The notes below the pieces were generated by a model that did no database searches, was not told the origin of the DNA, and was given only the letters and a program-made list of their open reading frames with translations. Source: Zygaena filipendulae (Eukaryota; Arthropoda; Insecta; Lepidoptera; Zygaenidae). From it: a DNA stretch of 64,000 nucleotides. The stretch covers positions 14,786,001-14,850,000 of the forward strand of contig OU015653.1 in assembly GCA_907165275.2 (NCBI GenBank), in the 5' to 3' direction. Below, piece by piece: positions 1-11,258 of this stretch (positions within the stretch are counted from its first letter, which is position 1; each line of letters opens with the position of its first letter). A program made the translations under genes and the position numbers.

Positions 1-2552
1 TATGAGTAATGAAAAATAGTTTTACAGTAGAACTTAATATTCGATTGAACATCGTGCTTCAACTCGGCCTGCCGCCCGCCCTCTCCCCATGCAGCTGTTC
101 TTGCGATCTCCACCAGACTTCTCCCGAGGCTGCGAAATGCAAATAGTATATTCGGTTTAATTATTAGATAAACAATCACCGGTTATTAAATTCCATTTAA
201 ACTAATTAAAAAGAAAAGGTCTCTAGCTACGAATGCGCAGCGCACAAGCGGCGCGCGGCGGTTGGTAGACTACCTAATGTTTCTCGCTTGTGGTACATAC
301 GTACTGCGGGACTCTACTAATTATACATATACGTAGGTAAATGTTTTTAATTTCATTTGAATGACGTTTGTAATTTCAAATCGAAAGGACAATTATACAA
401 TACAAAGGTATCTAAAGCTAAATGAATAACAAATCAACATTAGATCAACAAATCGTAAAAAATCGTAATCGTAAAAAAAAAAATTAGTTTCGCAGTGAGA
501 TTGATGGTTCAATATCGCGACGCGTGCGCACCTCCCGCCGCGGGCGCCTGCGGTGCCTGGTGTCTCGTGCCTGGTGCCTGGTTCCTGGTGCCTGGCGCCT
601 CGTGCCTGGTGCCTGGTGCCTAGGTTGCGATAAATCATAAATCACAAATCTAAAGCGATAAGTATTTTTATTAATCGAATATCGTTAAATCGAATAATGT
701 AAAAATTTCATTAAGTTGCTCGATTGCAAAAAAAAACCAGATATAACTTTTGCTTAAGTTATAGAATGATTAAAATATTAACAATACCGGATGTAACGCT
801 GTGTAGCGGGTAGCGCCAGTGGGAGTGTTGGCCAGCGGGCTCCTGTAGCGGGCTGCGCGGCGTAGACCCTCGGAATGGCGTAGCGTGTGACCCGCCCGTA
901 GCCGCGTAGCCGGCGGTGGCGACGGCCGTGAGGCGCCAAGGTCACGAGATTGCGAAACTCACGCATGAAAGTACACGTAACGGGGCGGCCGTCTCGTCTG
1001 TGGAACCATAACGGCATTTGCATAACTTTGGCCGTTGCGAAATATTTCGTTAACATTAGATATCATTCGGCGGCGGCTGCGGCCCGCCATAGTGCGCTGT
1101 TAATTATGTCCGCAGACCATTATCTAGTCTATTGTACTTTAAATTGTAATTGATATGGCTCGCCTACAACTATCGTATGATAATAAAAAAATACGGTCAA
1201 GACCGCCCCCGAACGGAGTTCCTACACGAAATGAAACTGTAAATTATTAACATTTATTATTTACTTATCCATAATAAACGTACATTTACTTACAAATAGT
1301 ATGCAATTAAAAATATAATATACACTACATACGTAATTACAATGCTAACTTTCAGCGAAGACATTGAAACGGTTCAAGCTTTTAATTAAGAAATGCCAAT
1401 GGGCGAATAAAAAACAAATCACTGGACTTCATACTGTTGAGACATTGAAAATTGAACAGTTAGAGTCAATTCCTTATGTCTCGCGTCTGTTGAATGCATA
1501 TTATTTATAAAAAAAAACATTATAAAACCATTCAGGTAAGTGAATCTTAATGAAATGTATTTGTGTAAAATTCTTGCAAAATCTTCATCGATGACAGACT
1601 GCGCATTAATCGACTGGCTGGAGTACCCATCGGGCTGCGGCCCTCGCCCGCATCCCTAGTCAGCACTCAGTACTATAACGAGCAGTTTATGGGTTTCATT
1701 TCACAGCTGGGACGATAAAAAACGATACCATAGAATATAATTGTATAACGTGACATTTCATTAAATCACACTAACAAAAATAACTTCGTTCGAATTCCTT
1801 CTCCAATTATTACCGAATAATAATAATGTTTTAAGAATTTTGCAGTCTCGCAGCCTTCTGTTTTATGCTGAAATGTAGGTTTCACGGTTCACCGATCGCA
1901 ATTTGCTAAGCAAATAAGCCACCGAGCTCCGGGTGTGCACACCGCAGCTTGCAGTGCCTACTCCCAGCCCGGTCCGCGGCGCCGCAGATCACGTCCAGCC
2001 TGATGTGGCCCGAGCAGCGTCGATTGCGCGCGCGCAATGACATGCTCTGGTAAATAATGCTTATTTGCATTGTACTTACTTACCTACTTCTCATTACCAT
2101 CGGCCGATAGAAAAGAAACGTTTAAACTATTTAAATGGGTGTCACTTACAAACGCAAAACAAAACAAAAACAATATAATAAACGCCTGTAATTACTTTTG
2201 TAATTTACGCGTACATTTTAGTTTTGAAATTTATGTGATGAAGCATTTATTAATGTTTTTTGTAAACGACATAGCGGGAGGATTTGGCCCTTCACTTGTT
2301 CCCTCAACTATACTTGTCTCATTGACCTACTTCACTTTACATTGGTCCATTTAAATGCATTTTGCAAATAGAATTTTTTATAATATTTACTCTTATCCTC
2401 GTTGGTATAAAATACACAAATTGGAATTAAACGAGTTTTGGTGATAATTATGTAGTTTGGTTGTGGTGTTGAAAATTAATGGAAAATTCTCAAAAAAATA
2501 CGTTTATTTATTATGAACATAATTTGCAGTATTCCACACATTATAGCATTAT
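1..2552. other. No gene seen; AT-rich DNA with GC patches
   Basis: I see no supportable gene here. Open frames are short and lack recognisable motifs. The sequence alternates between AT-rich DNA and GC-rich patches near 820-930 and 1920-2040. A degenerate heptamer repeat at 541-627 is listed separately. The stretch could be intergenic or intronic. Confidence 0.6.
541..627. repeat. Degenerate tandem heptamer (TGCCTGG)
   Basis: The motif TGCCTGG and one-base variants (TTCCTGG, TGTCTCG, CGCCTCG) recur head to tail about eleven times. This is a small minisatellite in a GC-rich setting. On the minus strand it makes a short Arg/His/Gly/Thr-rich frame that is not a gene. Confidence 0.75.
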
Positions 2553-2843
2553 TCTTACTAATATAATAAATGCGAAAGTAACTCTATCTGTCTGTCTATT
2601 ACGTTTTCATACCCGGCTCAACCGATCATCATGAAATTTTGCATTTACCTTGTCAAAACTACAAAGGTTACTTTTTACCGGAATTCCTGCGAGAACTCCA
2701 AAATTTATCGCAGATGAATCTGCATTAAATTTTAGATACTACACTTCACAGATAAAGAATAGGATATACCTAGGTACCAGGTAGAGTAGCTTTGTCCCAG
2801 AATTCATGCGGTTAACGCGGGTGAAACCACAGGGAACAGCTAG
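2553..2843 (+). mobile_element. Non-autonomous Helitron (Lep1-like), 291 bp
   Basis: The copy starts TCTTACTAATATAATAAATG and ends GGGAACAGCTAG followed by T, the TC...CTAG end pattern of Helitrons. Inside are the family's landmarks ATCATGAAATTTTGCAT and GCGGGTGAAACC. It is longer than most copies in the window because the middle carries extra sequence around 2700-2790. It has no coding capacity. Confidence 0.75.
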
Positions 2844-3732
2844 TCTATAATAAGAAACAAAACACGCTAAGTGCATTACATTTACAGACCAAGACTATAC
2901 AAGCAGTTACCTAAGGTCACATGGATCATGACCCATGTGACCTTAGGTCCAGAGCCCCGGTCTGAGGGTGCCACAAGTTCACAACACAAGCTTATCCTCC
3001 ATCTCAAAGTGGGCTCCCAAACCAAGAAGAGCTTGAGTATGTACAGACAGAACAAATAATAAATAGTACTTATGAAATCTAAAAATGTATACCCAACCGA
3101 TAACAATCTCTTTCTCTTAACAGACTCTAAAGCGAGTTTATAAAACAGCGTTTTTGTTGATAAATTACCTATCTTCTAAAACTATCAGTTTTTAGTTAGA
3201 TTATGTTTTCAGCAAATAATAGCTAGGGCATCCAAAAATCGATTAAATTGATGCTTTATTACAAAATTTTCATCATAGTTTTTTGCTACGAATATCATTA
3301 TCGCTTCATATAAAACTTAATGGATGTAAAGCACGCAACGCAACGCAATCATGCGAGCAAAGTGTCAATCGATCGGGCACGTTCTGCTACAATCGATTAT
3401 TCCGCGCGCAATCGACTTCGCTCAATCGACTAGAGCGCCGCCGCAAATGGCTTCGGTCACATTATCGCGAGCACAATGACAAGTGCAGTTTCCCAATACT
3501 GAGTGAAGTGCGCGTCACTCGCAGGCCGGCGCAGTGCGCGGTGCCGCGGCGCGGCGTGAGCGCTGAGCGAGCGGTCCCAGCGGTCCTAGGCAGTACCGGG
3601 ACATTCGAGCCAGCTCGCTCTGCGGGATGAAAAGGTCATTAACGATGTCATTGCACTCTATATCATCTAGGTTTGCTATGATTTTATCTCTGAAAACTTC
3701 CCTTGTTCGTATTCTACCGTGGTTTCGGAATG
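2844..3732. other. No gene seen; contains a perfect hairpin
   Basis: No coding gene is recognised. The region holds the 40-bp hairpin at 2909-2948 and a short stretch of CpG-rich sequence around 3500-3600. A 115-residue plus-strand frame at 3283-3630 shows no motif and is read as chance. Confidence 0.55.
2909..2948. repeat. Perfect 16-bp inverted repeat (hairpin), 8-bp loop
   Basis: The arm ACCTAAGGTCACATGG at 2909-2924 is the exact reverse complement of 2933-2948, with an 8-base spacer. Each arm carries AGGTCA, the nuclear-receptor half-site, in inverted orientation. It could be a hairpin-forming relic of a transposon end, a receptor-binding site or a small structured RNA; the sequence alone does not decide. 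Confidence 0.7.
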
Positions 3733-4062
3733 GGCATGTTGACAATTTTTTTTATTTTTTAGTCCGTCTTGTAGATTATTAAAAAGTATTGGACACGTAT
3801 TTTTTTCTTTTTTTACGTAATCAAAAAATAACGGCGATATATTGAGTTGAAATTTCGCGCGACGTCACTATTCTGACAGTTTGTATGGCGGTTTTAGCGG
3901 TTAGTGACGTCACGACCCCCTCACCCTAAACTTTAATGCGCTTTATCTCTGTATATTTTAATTTATTTGAAAAGGCAAAAAAAAAATGCGTGTCTATTGT
4001 TTTTTTTATTTTCTAACTGACGGACTAATTAGAATTTTGATTTTCAAAAGTAGTCTACATCC
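3733..4062 (+). mobile_element. MITE-like element, copy 1 (TTAGTCCGTC subterminal inverted repeats)
   Basis: This 330-bp block recurs in opposite orientation at 26454-26775 and both copies share the same outer ends (GGCATGTT on one side, GTAGTCYACATCC on the other). TTAGTCCGTC lies near both ends in inverted orientation, which suggests a MITE. The core carries two TGACGTCAC-type palindromes. There is no coding capacity and I do not recognise the superfamily. Confidence 0.65.
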
Positions 4063-5216
4063 CTGTTGCCTTGGTGTAGGTGTCTCGTTGTGTCGGAATG
4101 AAAACTAGCCTAGGTATATTATAGGTATTTATAATTTGCCAAAATCTAAATTACTCGTAATTATGTCCAAAATAGCTTATCTCATGCGGTTCTTACCACG
4201 CGACTTTCGGGATTCCTTCGGAAACTCCTTCTTTAGAGAAAACTATAATCATTCAATTAGTTAAATGCCTAATCTAAACCCAATCTTGCTCTGCCGGAAG
4301 AGACACCATCTCAGCTTTAGCTAGGTGCGGGTACACCCAGCGCTTGGCAGCCCGTTTGTCACGCTCGGACGGGAATAACAGCTGCAAGACTTCTTCTTCA
4401 TAATATTAGGTACAGAAGAGAAAAAATAGAAAAGCGAGTTTTCTAAAGTTACTCTATCCATGAAGAAAGAAAATGCGTCATAATCGGCCTTTCATTGGAG
4501 GTTGTGTGAGTGGAGTTACTACACTCACATACCTGTATTTAATTTCTAATTATTCCTGATTATTAGACACATCGGTCATGCACAGCACGTCTTAACAGTT
4601 ATAAATATAATATACTTACTTTTATTTCCTCTGAAGAGGCCAGAGTTCATACCGCCGCGCCGCGCCGCGTCGCGCCGCGCACTCACCACATGTTTCCATT
4701 AATTAGCTCACAGCTAATGACGGGTTGCGTTTAGACAGCGTAATGACATTATACGTATAATATAGACAATCATTATGGTGATAATGCACTTAACCATTAG
4801 ATCCGACCGGCGCGGCGTATTGGCTATTATATGAAATGTACGCGAAATTGCGTGCGATCGGAGACTGAGTGGTATGTGGTCGCTCCCGCTCGCCGCCACT
4901 CTTATAGAGTCTATACTGAGCGCAGCAATAATAACTACGACACTAATAATTATGTTTTCTAATATTTAGAATTGGAAATGCGCCGTACAGTCGGTGACAA
5001 AACTGTTTACCTATTGTTTTCTAACATATTATTCAAAACAAATATTTTTGCATTACAAAATGTCAATTAGTGCAATGCTGTCTGTCGATGAGTGTATGTA
5101 TTTACTCGCCGGGCAAGTTTATATCTATCTTAATGATCATAAAATAATTTAATATTTCCGACACAGATCATAGGGCATTGCCTTTTGGCATACATGAGTT
5201 TTCTTTTTTTTTAATT
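4063..5216. other. No gene seen
   Basis: There is no supportable gene. A short CG-rich run (GCCGCGCCGCGCC) lies at about 4655-4680. The piece from about 4190 to 4430 has Helitron-like words (AACAGCTGCAAG, TAATATTAGGTA) but is too decayed to call. Confidence 0.5.
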
Positions 5217-5590
5217 TTTTTTTTGTTTTCATTTAAAAATATTTAGATAGATAGATAGATAGATATTTATTTTCTCTTTAAAAATTACATTTACATTTAA
5301 TGTCAAAATTAAATAAAATCAATAAAGAGATTGTCAATATAATTAAAAGTTTGAAATAATACTATTTGATAATACTAGTAACGAAAAAATGACAACTTAT
5401 ACCAAAATAAATAAATATATAAATAGGTAAACAATTTATTTTTAAATAAAGTGTTACCTTAATAATAAATAATGTCATAAATACTCTTTTACAGAGTACA
5501 ATGATTTATCCAATAAAAAGTTTTTCAGTCGGCGCACAAATGTATTAAGTTTAAAATATGCATGTCAAATGTCAATATACCTATTATTAG
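5217..5590 (-). mobile_element. Possible 3' end of a retroelement with GATA tail
   Basis: Read on the minus strand, an AT-rich untranslated-like stretch ends in AAAATAAATATC and then about six ATCT units (5241-5264 on plus). A polyadenylation-like word followed by a short tandem tail is typical of lepidopteran LINE 3' ends. No coding remnant is visible, so the assignment rests only on the tail. Confidence 0.35.
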
Positions 5591-5954
5591 TACCTATTAT
5601 TATAATTAAGTGATGGCGGGGAACTAAGGATACGACTCCCACCTCGGGCAGGCGCTAACTCGACCGAAGCAACTCCAGCGAGCGTGCAAGAAGCGCGCGC
5701 GTCCACGCTCTCACGCTCCAGTTGCCCATCAATTAGCACCATATCGGCCGCGCAGCACCGTCGCGAACTAATTTCACCCGGCCGCGGCACCGGCACCCAA
5801 ACTGAACCCAAAAATCCTTGGTCCCATTGGACGGGGGTCGGCGGGTGCGGGGCGGCGCGGCGCGGCGCGGGGCGGGGCGGGCGCGGGCTGCGCGGGCGCC
5901 GACCGCCGCGGCCTCAGTCCCGCCGCAACCGGCCCCGAGCGACATTGTCTGTTC
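5590..5954 (+). promoter_or_regulatory. CpG-rich putative promoter region
   Basis: Base composition changes sharply to very GC- and CpG-rich sequence, with GGGGCGGGGCGGG runs near 5868-5880. It sits immediately upstream of an initiator-like TCAGT and of the strong splice donor at 6074. The long frames on both strands here are composition effects. Promoter use is inferred. Confidence 0.45.
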
Positions 5955-5963
5955 AGTCGTGCG
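5953..5963 (+). promoter_or_regulatory. Initiator-like motif TCAGTCGTGCG
   Basis: TCAGT is the arthropod initiator consensus and here it is followed by CGTGCG, a common continuation at insect start sites. It lies about 120 bp before a consensus splice donor. If used, transcription would begin at the A at 5955. Confidence 0.4.
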
Positions 5964-6073
5964 CCGCCCGCCGCCCGCCCCGCCACCAGTGAGACGCGCC
6001 CCGCGACCGTGTTGACGGAACACCCTGTGCCCTTTGCTGGCAGTGCGCCGCCCGCGCCACCACCGCAGCCGAG
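5955..6073 (+). other. Candidate non-coding first exon
   Basis: The proposed exon runs from the initiator-like site to the donor CCGAG|GTAAGTGC, close to the splice consensus. It has no ATG-started frame that continues usefully. It could be the leader exon of the secreted-protein gene whose coding part starts at 47918, which would imply a first intron of at least 24 kb, or of another gene outside the window. Transcript data are needed to join it. Confidence 0.4.
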
Positions 6074-9000
6074 GTAAGTGCGGCTGTCGCCGGTGACACC
6101 TGTAATAGTGCAGAAGTAGTACTCTATGGTACAGTATTGTAGTATCTGTGGGAACACTTTCTTAACCGCGCATATCAACAAAAGAAAGCGCGGATTCCGC
6201 GCGCGCGCTGTTTTATTATTATAATTTTCACTCGCACAGTGATTTATGACTTTTTAAAAGTTAATTTTTTTTTACTTTTATATTATAAAAAGTGTTTGTA
6301 TTTTTTTACCTTAATTAAAACCAAATTACGTAGGTAAATTGTTTAATAGTACTTATCTACGTTATTATCAAAACCGCATAATATTTACGTAGTATTACTG
6401 CATTGCTTTTAATTTCAAAATAATAATGGAATGTTGTTAATATTTTTTAGTTAATGTTTATTCAATTAATTCATCCGCATATTTTCCTAGGTTGTATGCT
6501 CTACTGAGCGCGTAATAAATCTTTTATTCGTTTATTTTATTGTTCTGACCCGAAAACGATAAATGTTCTGTTTAGAAATAGAAAGTGCAACTCTATCAAG
6601 TAAATATTATAAATGAACGAAACAGATCTGCGGAGAAAGCATCTGTTAAGCAGATTATCGTGTCGTTAATATACATAAACAATTAATAGTTTATTTATTT
6701 ACTTTATTAAAATTTTAAAAATCTTAAAAAGTTGAGATAAAGTTTCCGATAAAAATCTAACGATAAAATAATTAAAAATTAACCGAATTATATAAATATA
6801 ACATTATTGTGAAAATCGAAGAGAAATTATGAATTAGTTAAAATCTATGCAAATTACTGACTTTATGATTATTTTTTTAAAGATTTCGTACATTTCTTAT
6901 CATGTATCTGAAAGTTTCAAATGTTCGAATAACTTACTAAGAACATTAACTTCCAATCAAGAATTAACTGGGAGAGAGTGTCATTGTGTGTGTCAAGTCC
7001 ACCTTTGGCATCATGTTAAAATAAATATATCAAACACAAATATTGCAGGAAGAGTGCCCTTAACACATACAATTTCCATCTAATAGTAAATATACATATT
7101 TACGTGCGACCAACGACCGATGTCGTTTCGTATCGTGATATTACTTCGCTTGATATCGCCTCACTGACGGAGGATGCTAATTGGAGTCCCCAGCCGCTCT
7201 GCTATCTACACAGTACACACCCCCATCACAGCACCTCTATGCAGTTTTATTCTGATGACAGCGGCATTATTAGGTACGTGGGTACTGTTAGATGGGATTA
7301 AAGTTATAACATGTTTTTGAAGTCAAAACTTCTTTAGCATCGTTGTGATTTGAAAATCGATGAAACGAAAAGCGAAACTAAAAAGAGACAACCACATACA
7401 TCTAAAGGATATAACGTGCGTAACGTAGTTTAAGTGTAAATATTATATAACAATATTAACATCCAGAGATCCCACTTTAGCCGTGTACATTTCTTTTTTC
7501 GTTTAGTGACTGAGTCGTTTAGTGTGAATATTGAGTTGGTAAGGTATTGACCTTATCTACTCAATATTTCGTCTATACGAGTATAATAATCTAGCGCTGA
7601 GCAATGTATTAATTTATGTCCCACATAAAAATAGAGCGGCGGACTTAATGCGTAACGACATTCTCTTCCGACCGGCACACTCGCCATCACGAGCCACATT
7701 GAAGGTTTGCGCGGTGGTGCTAATAACGATCGTTTACCGGAAAACTGTTTTACATCTACTAATGAGGTATACTTGTACAAAAAGATGAAATTTCCCTAAA
7801 TATTTTTACGCAATTCAGAAACAGCGCACATTTATTGTCAATTTGATTCATAAATCAAAATAGGTAGAGTCCACAGTCATTGAATGCGCTCACGTCTGTT
7901 TTCCGAGAAAAAAGGTTACGTTGTAAAACATAGACTCTCAGATTCGACCTTGAAATTGTACTCTCACTGCGCCCATAGAAGTTTCACTTCAAAAAGGTTC
8001 GCGTTTATTTCTCTAAGGTTTTCTCTAAGGTGACGCCTCGAGCCGCGGCCGACCGCGACCGCGACCGGCCGAACTCCGATGTACTCGCAGAGCCGCTCGT
8101 TGAACAATACTCTCACTATCTTTTCCCGTTATGTTATGTTATATTATACACACGTAATGGGTAAGGCAAGTACATAATACGTCAGGAAAAGAAACACTAT
8201 ATGTCTAATAAATATTTTATCTGCGAAACTTTTAGTAAACATATTGAAATCGATTTCGTGGGCGTACTTTGAAAGATTTTTAAACATTAACTGTGAATGT
8301 AACACTATAAATGGCAGTGTTGCCATTGTGCGGGCACCCGAGAGCCAGGAAGAGTCGATCACTTACGAGTGTTGCTGCAGTATATTAGCAATTACCTATA
8401 CTATTAATGTATTTTATTATTGCAATAAAAATATCGTATTATTCATAAAATCTATTCAAAGATAGATTACCGCATGTACAGACGACTTCCTGTTCGGCAA
8501 TATCCCATTCGGTTAACGCTGCTGTCAGCTCTAACTTTTATTAATAAATTATTGCAATAATTATTAAATTAGCACGACTTTTTAATACTCTTCAGCCCGT
8601 AATCATGTCGGCCTATAGAAAATCCTTCTCGTGAATTCTCCGGACGTACCTACTTCGGATTTCTTTTTATCATAGAAGTTCTTAAAAAACTTTTGCTCTA
8701 TCATTGTTTAGCCTAGCTCGGGTCGGGTGTATTTTTGTCCCTTTTTTCAACTCTTTAGGGTAAACCCCCTCACAGTGGTCACCTACATCATGTAAGGTAG
8801 CCTCCTACAAAACTTCACGTTTCTCAACTCAATGGTTCGAGGGGTGGGCTGATGAACCAGTCATATAGTCAGGACATGTACTTTTATATGTATATACTAG
8901 CTGTGCTTCTTAGTTTCACTCGCATCACTTGAGAACCTCTTTATTAATTTTTGTCACAAAGCATGAAAAAGCGAGCTTTGGTATCGGTACTGCGATATCA

Positions 9001-9098
9001 AAACGACAAAGTTCTGATTGGAAACTTCTCTTTATTACGTGCGGGGTGACCGCGGCGAACGGTGGTGACCCTCGGAGCTACAATTGTTATTCAACAAT
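6074..9098. other. No coding gene; putative intron with SINE and Helitron scraps
   Basis: AT-rich DNA without a recognised gene. Positions 7608-7690 resemble part of the SINE found at 16072 (ACTTAATGCGTAACGACATTC). Positions 8735-8890 and 8893-8945 are decayed pieces of the Helitron families seen elsewhere; the second begins ACTAGCTGTGC. Short frames at 6847 and 8244 have no motifs. Confidence 0.5.
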
Positions 9099-9558
9099 CA
9101 TTTTTTTTTTTTTTTTTTTTTTGGTTCTGGCAACCCTACGAGTAACAGCTGATTTTTTGTGTTCCGTGTAATTTATTAAATTTCGTTCAAATTGTTGATA
9201 ATTAAAGCCCATTTCCAATGTTATAGCTCATAATTCGATAAATAACAGGTGATATTATTAAGTTTTACGTATTAAATTGGATTTTGCTGTGATTTGCAGG
9301 AATTTGATACTTGAGTGTGACAGGTAGTTTTTATGTCAATTTAAACGTTTTTTTCTTTGTTTTGACCAAGTAAAGACTAAATTAACTAGTTTTCGTGTTC
9401 TTTAACTATAATATTTTATTGTAAATTATATTTTAAGCGTAAATTATATATTTTTATCGAATAATATAATTGACCGTTAACCTAGAAACTACCCGACACT
9501 TATTGTGATACAGGTCTTTGGCTTATTTTTTGGTATAATTTCACACTTAAAGTAAACA

Positions 9559-11241
9559 ATGACGACCCGTAAGGCTTTAGCTCGCCAGGAGGAGTCTAAG
9601 CTTCAACTGGTTTTGCAGGAATTAAGGGTTTCCAAGGACTTGTGTGCACAACTTAACAGTGAAAGAGAAGATAATGAAAGGGAACTTTTGCAATTGATCA
9701 ATAGTAATACCAAATTGAAAACGGAAATGACTGCTTTATATTCGAAATACACTTGTATTGTTGAGGAGCGGGACCATCTCCAAAATATAGTGGATAAGTT
9801 TGACCGGTGCAGTGATGAGTATGAGCAAACATTGAGAAGGACATCTACACTGGAGCAGGAGCTTCGCGAGGCCCATCTTCACATCTCCGACTTAGAAGAG
9901 GCTGCTCTGAATATCACTGTGCGGAAAAATGATAGCTTATTTCATGAATTGGTGGAGATTGCCCCGCAGTTGGTTTCTGCTACAAAAAGTAATCCAATCA
10001 CCACTATAGATCTCACAAAAGATGAGACAATAACAACCTCTAAACACTCAACTGATTTGTTATATTGTAGCAGGAACAAACTCAAAAAATATATAAAAAT
10101 AAACAGGTACATTAAAAAAACTCAAAAATTAATTAAAAGTCATAAATCTGTTTCCTTGTATGCAAAGGCATGTAAAGAAAAAATAACATTATTAGACGAT
10201 TTAGAAATATGTACCAATAAATTACAAAATAGTAGGTTACAGCATGAAGCTGACACACAAAAACTACAATTAAAGATTCAGCAACTGACAGACTCTTTAA
10301 CATCCATCAATAAAAAATATGAAACTTCTCAACAGGTGATCAGGGAGTACTCTAATGCAGTGAACAACCTTTTAAAACCATCAAACTGTAATACAGAACA
10401 CATTAACTCAAAAGTTAACAATAATTCAATTAGTTGTGTTTGCTCTAGTCATTCACAGCAGACGAGTGAACCCTCTTCCCAACCTACTATTTCAATGCAG
10501 GACAGCTTGAATGCCTGTTCTCAGCAGTCTTTAAGTTCTTTGCAAAATACTATTATGTTCAGCGATGACATTGGGAGAAATATGGGCTCAATACTAAACT
10601 CTCAATTCAAGGGACATTCTATTTTTAATAATTGTTCACCATCAGCATGTTTTGATGTCATAATGAATAAAACATTAAAATGTAATCTCAAAGCTTACAC
10701 AAATTTAATTATTTTTGTGCAAAATAGGGGAAATGTGGGCAAAAAAGACCTTATTAAATATTGTGATTATTTGTTAAGTTCCAACTTAAAAAAGGTAATT
10801 TTGTTTACATTCCCCTACTGTAGGACGTTGCCAGAAGCAGAAAATAATATTAGATATAAGCTTAATGAATATCTATACACTATTTCAAAATACAAGGATA
10901 AGTTCCATATAATTGACACTAACACTTTTGTTAGTAATAAATATAATTATTTGACAAAAGGTAGTTATTACCTTTCTCATAGTTTTAAGCGACAGGTAGC
11001 AGTTGCGCTATCATATTATTTTGAAATCTTAGCCAAGAACTTGGCTAGTAATTATTCTGCTTCTATTGAGCAGTTATATGACATTGGTAACAATGACATT
11101 ATGTATAGTAATAACTTTGACATACAATTAACACCTAACAATTTTGACATGCAAAATGATAATTTATTGACATCTAATCCTGACATACAATATGATGATA
11201 ATTTATTGACATCACAATTAATTCAAAATAATTTAAATTAA
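9559..11241 (+). CDS. LINE ORF1 protein: coiled coil plus esterase-like C-terminus, 560 aa
   Basis: This is the first ORF of the LINE and probably an RNA-binding/chaperone-type protein of the retrotransposition particle. The first ~130 residues are charged and heptad-like (many Glu, Leu, Lys), consistent with a coiled coil. The middle is Ser/Gln/Asn-rich. Residues ~375-495 resemble the SGNH/esterase-like region of CR1 and L2 ORF1 proteins: hydrophobic strands (TNLIIFVQNRG, KVILFTFPYC) and a late LSHSFKRQ segment where the catalytic His of the family is expected. No CCHC zinc knuckle is seen. The C-terminus carries a repeated Asn/Asp-rich tail (QNDNLLTSN, QYDDNLLTSQ). The start is the first ATG after the leader. 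ORF2 begins 17 nt after the stop in another frame. Confidence 0.8.
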   Translation: MTTRKALARQEESKLQLVLQELRVSKDLCAQLNSEREDNERELLQLINSNTKLKTEMTALYSKYTCIVEERDHLQNIVDKFDRCSDEYEQTLRRTSTLEQELREAHLHISDLEEAALNITVRKNDSLFHELVEIAPQLVSATKSNPITTIDLTKDETITTSKHSTDLLYCSRNKLKKYIKINRYIKKTQKLIKSHKSVSLYAKACKEKITLLDDLEICTNKLQNSRLQHEADTQKLQLKIQQLTDSLTSINKKYETSQQVIREYSNAVNNLLKPSNCNTEHINSKVNNNSISCVCSSHSQQTSEPSSQPTISMQDSLNACSQQSLSSLQNTIMFSDDIGRNMGSILNSQFKGHSIFNNCSPSACFDVIMNKTLKCNLKAYTNLIIFVQNRGNVGKKDLIKYCDYLLSSNLKKVILFTFPYCRTLPEAENNIRYKLNEYLYTISKYKDKFHIIDTNTFVSNKYNYLTKGSYYLSHSFKRQVAVALSYYFEILAKNLASNYSASIEQLYDIGNNDIMYSNNFDIQLTPNNFDMQNDNLLTSNPDIQYDDNLLTSQLIQNNLN

Positions 11242-11258
11242 ATAATAAGACAATAGAG

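Noticed and set aside
541..627. Possible CRISPR-like repeat array
   Set aside because: Contiguous heptamers without spacers in a eukaryotic context; an ordinary minisatellite.
5774..6181. 135-codon minus-strand frame in the CpG-rich patch
   Set aside because: Arg/Ala/Pro-rich by composition, with no motif; the same patch is open in several frames on both strands.
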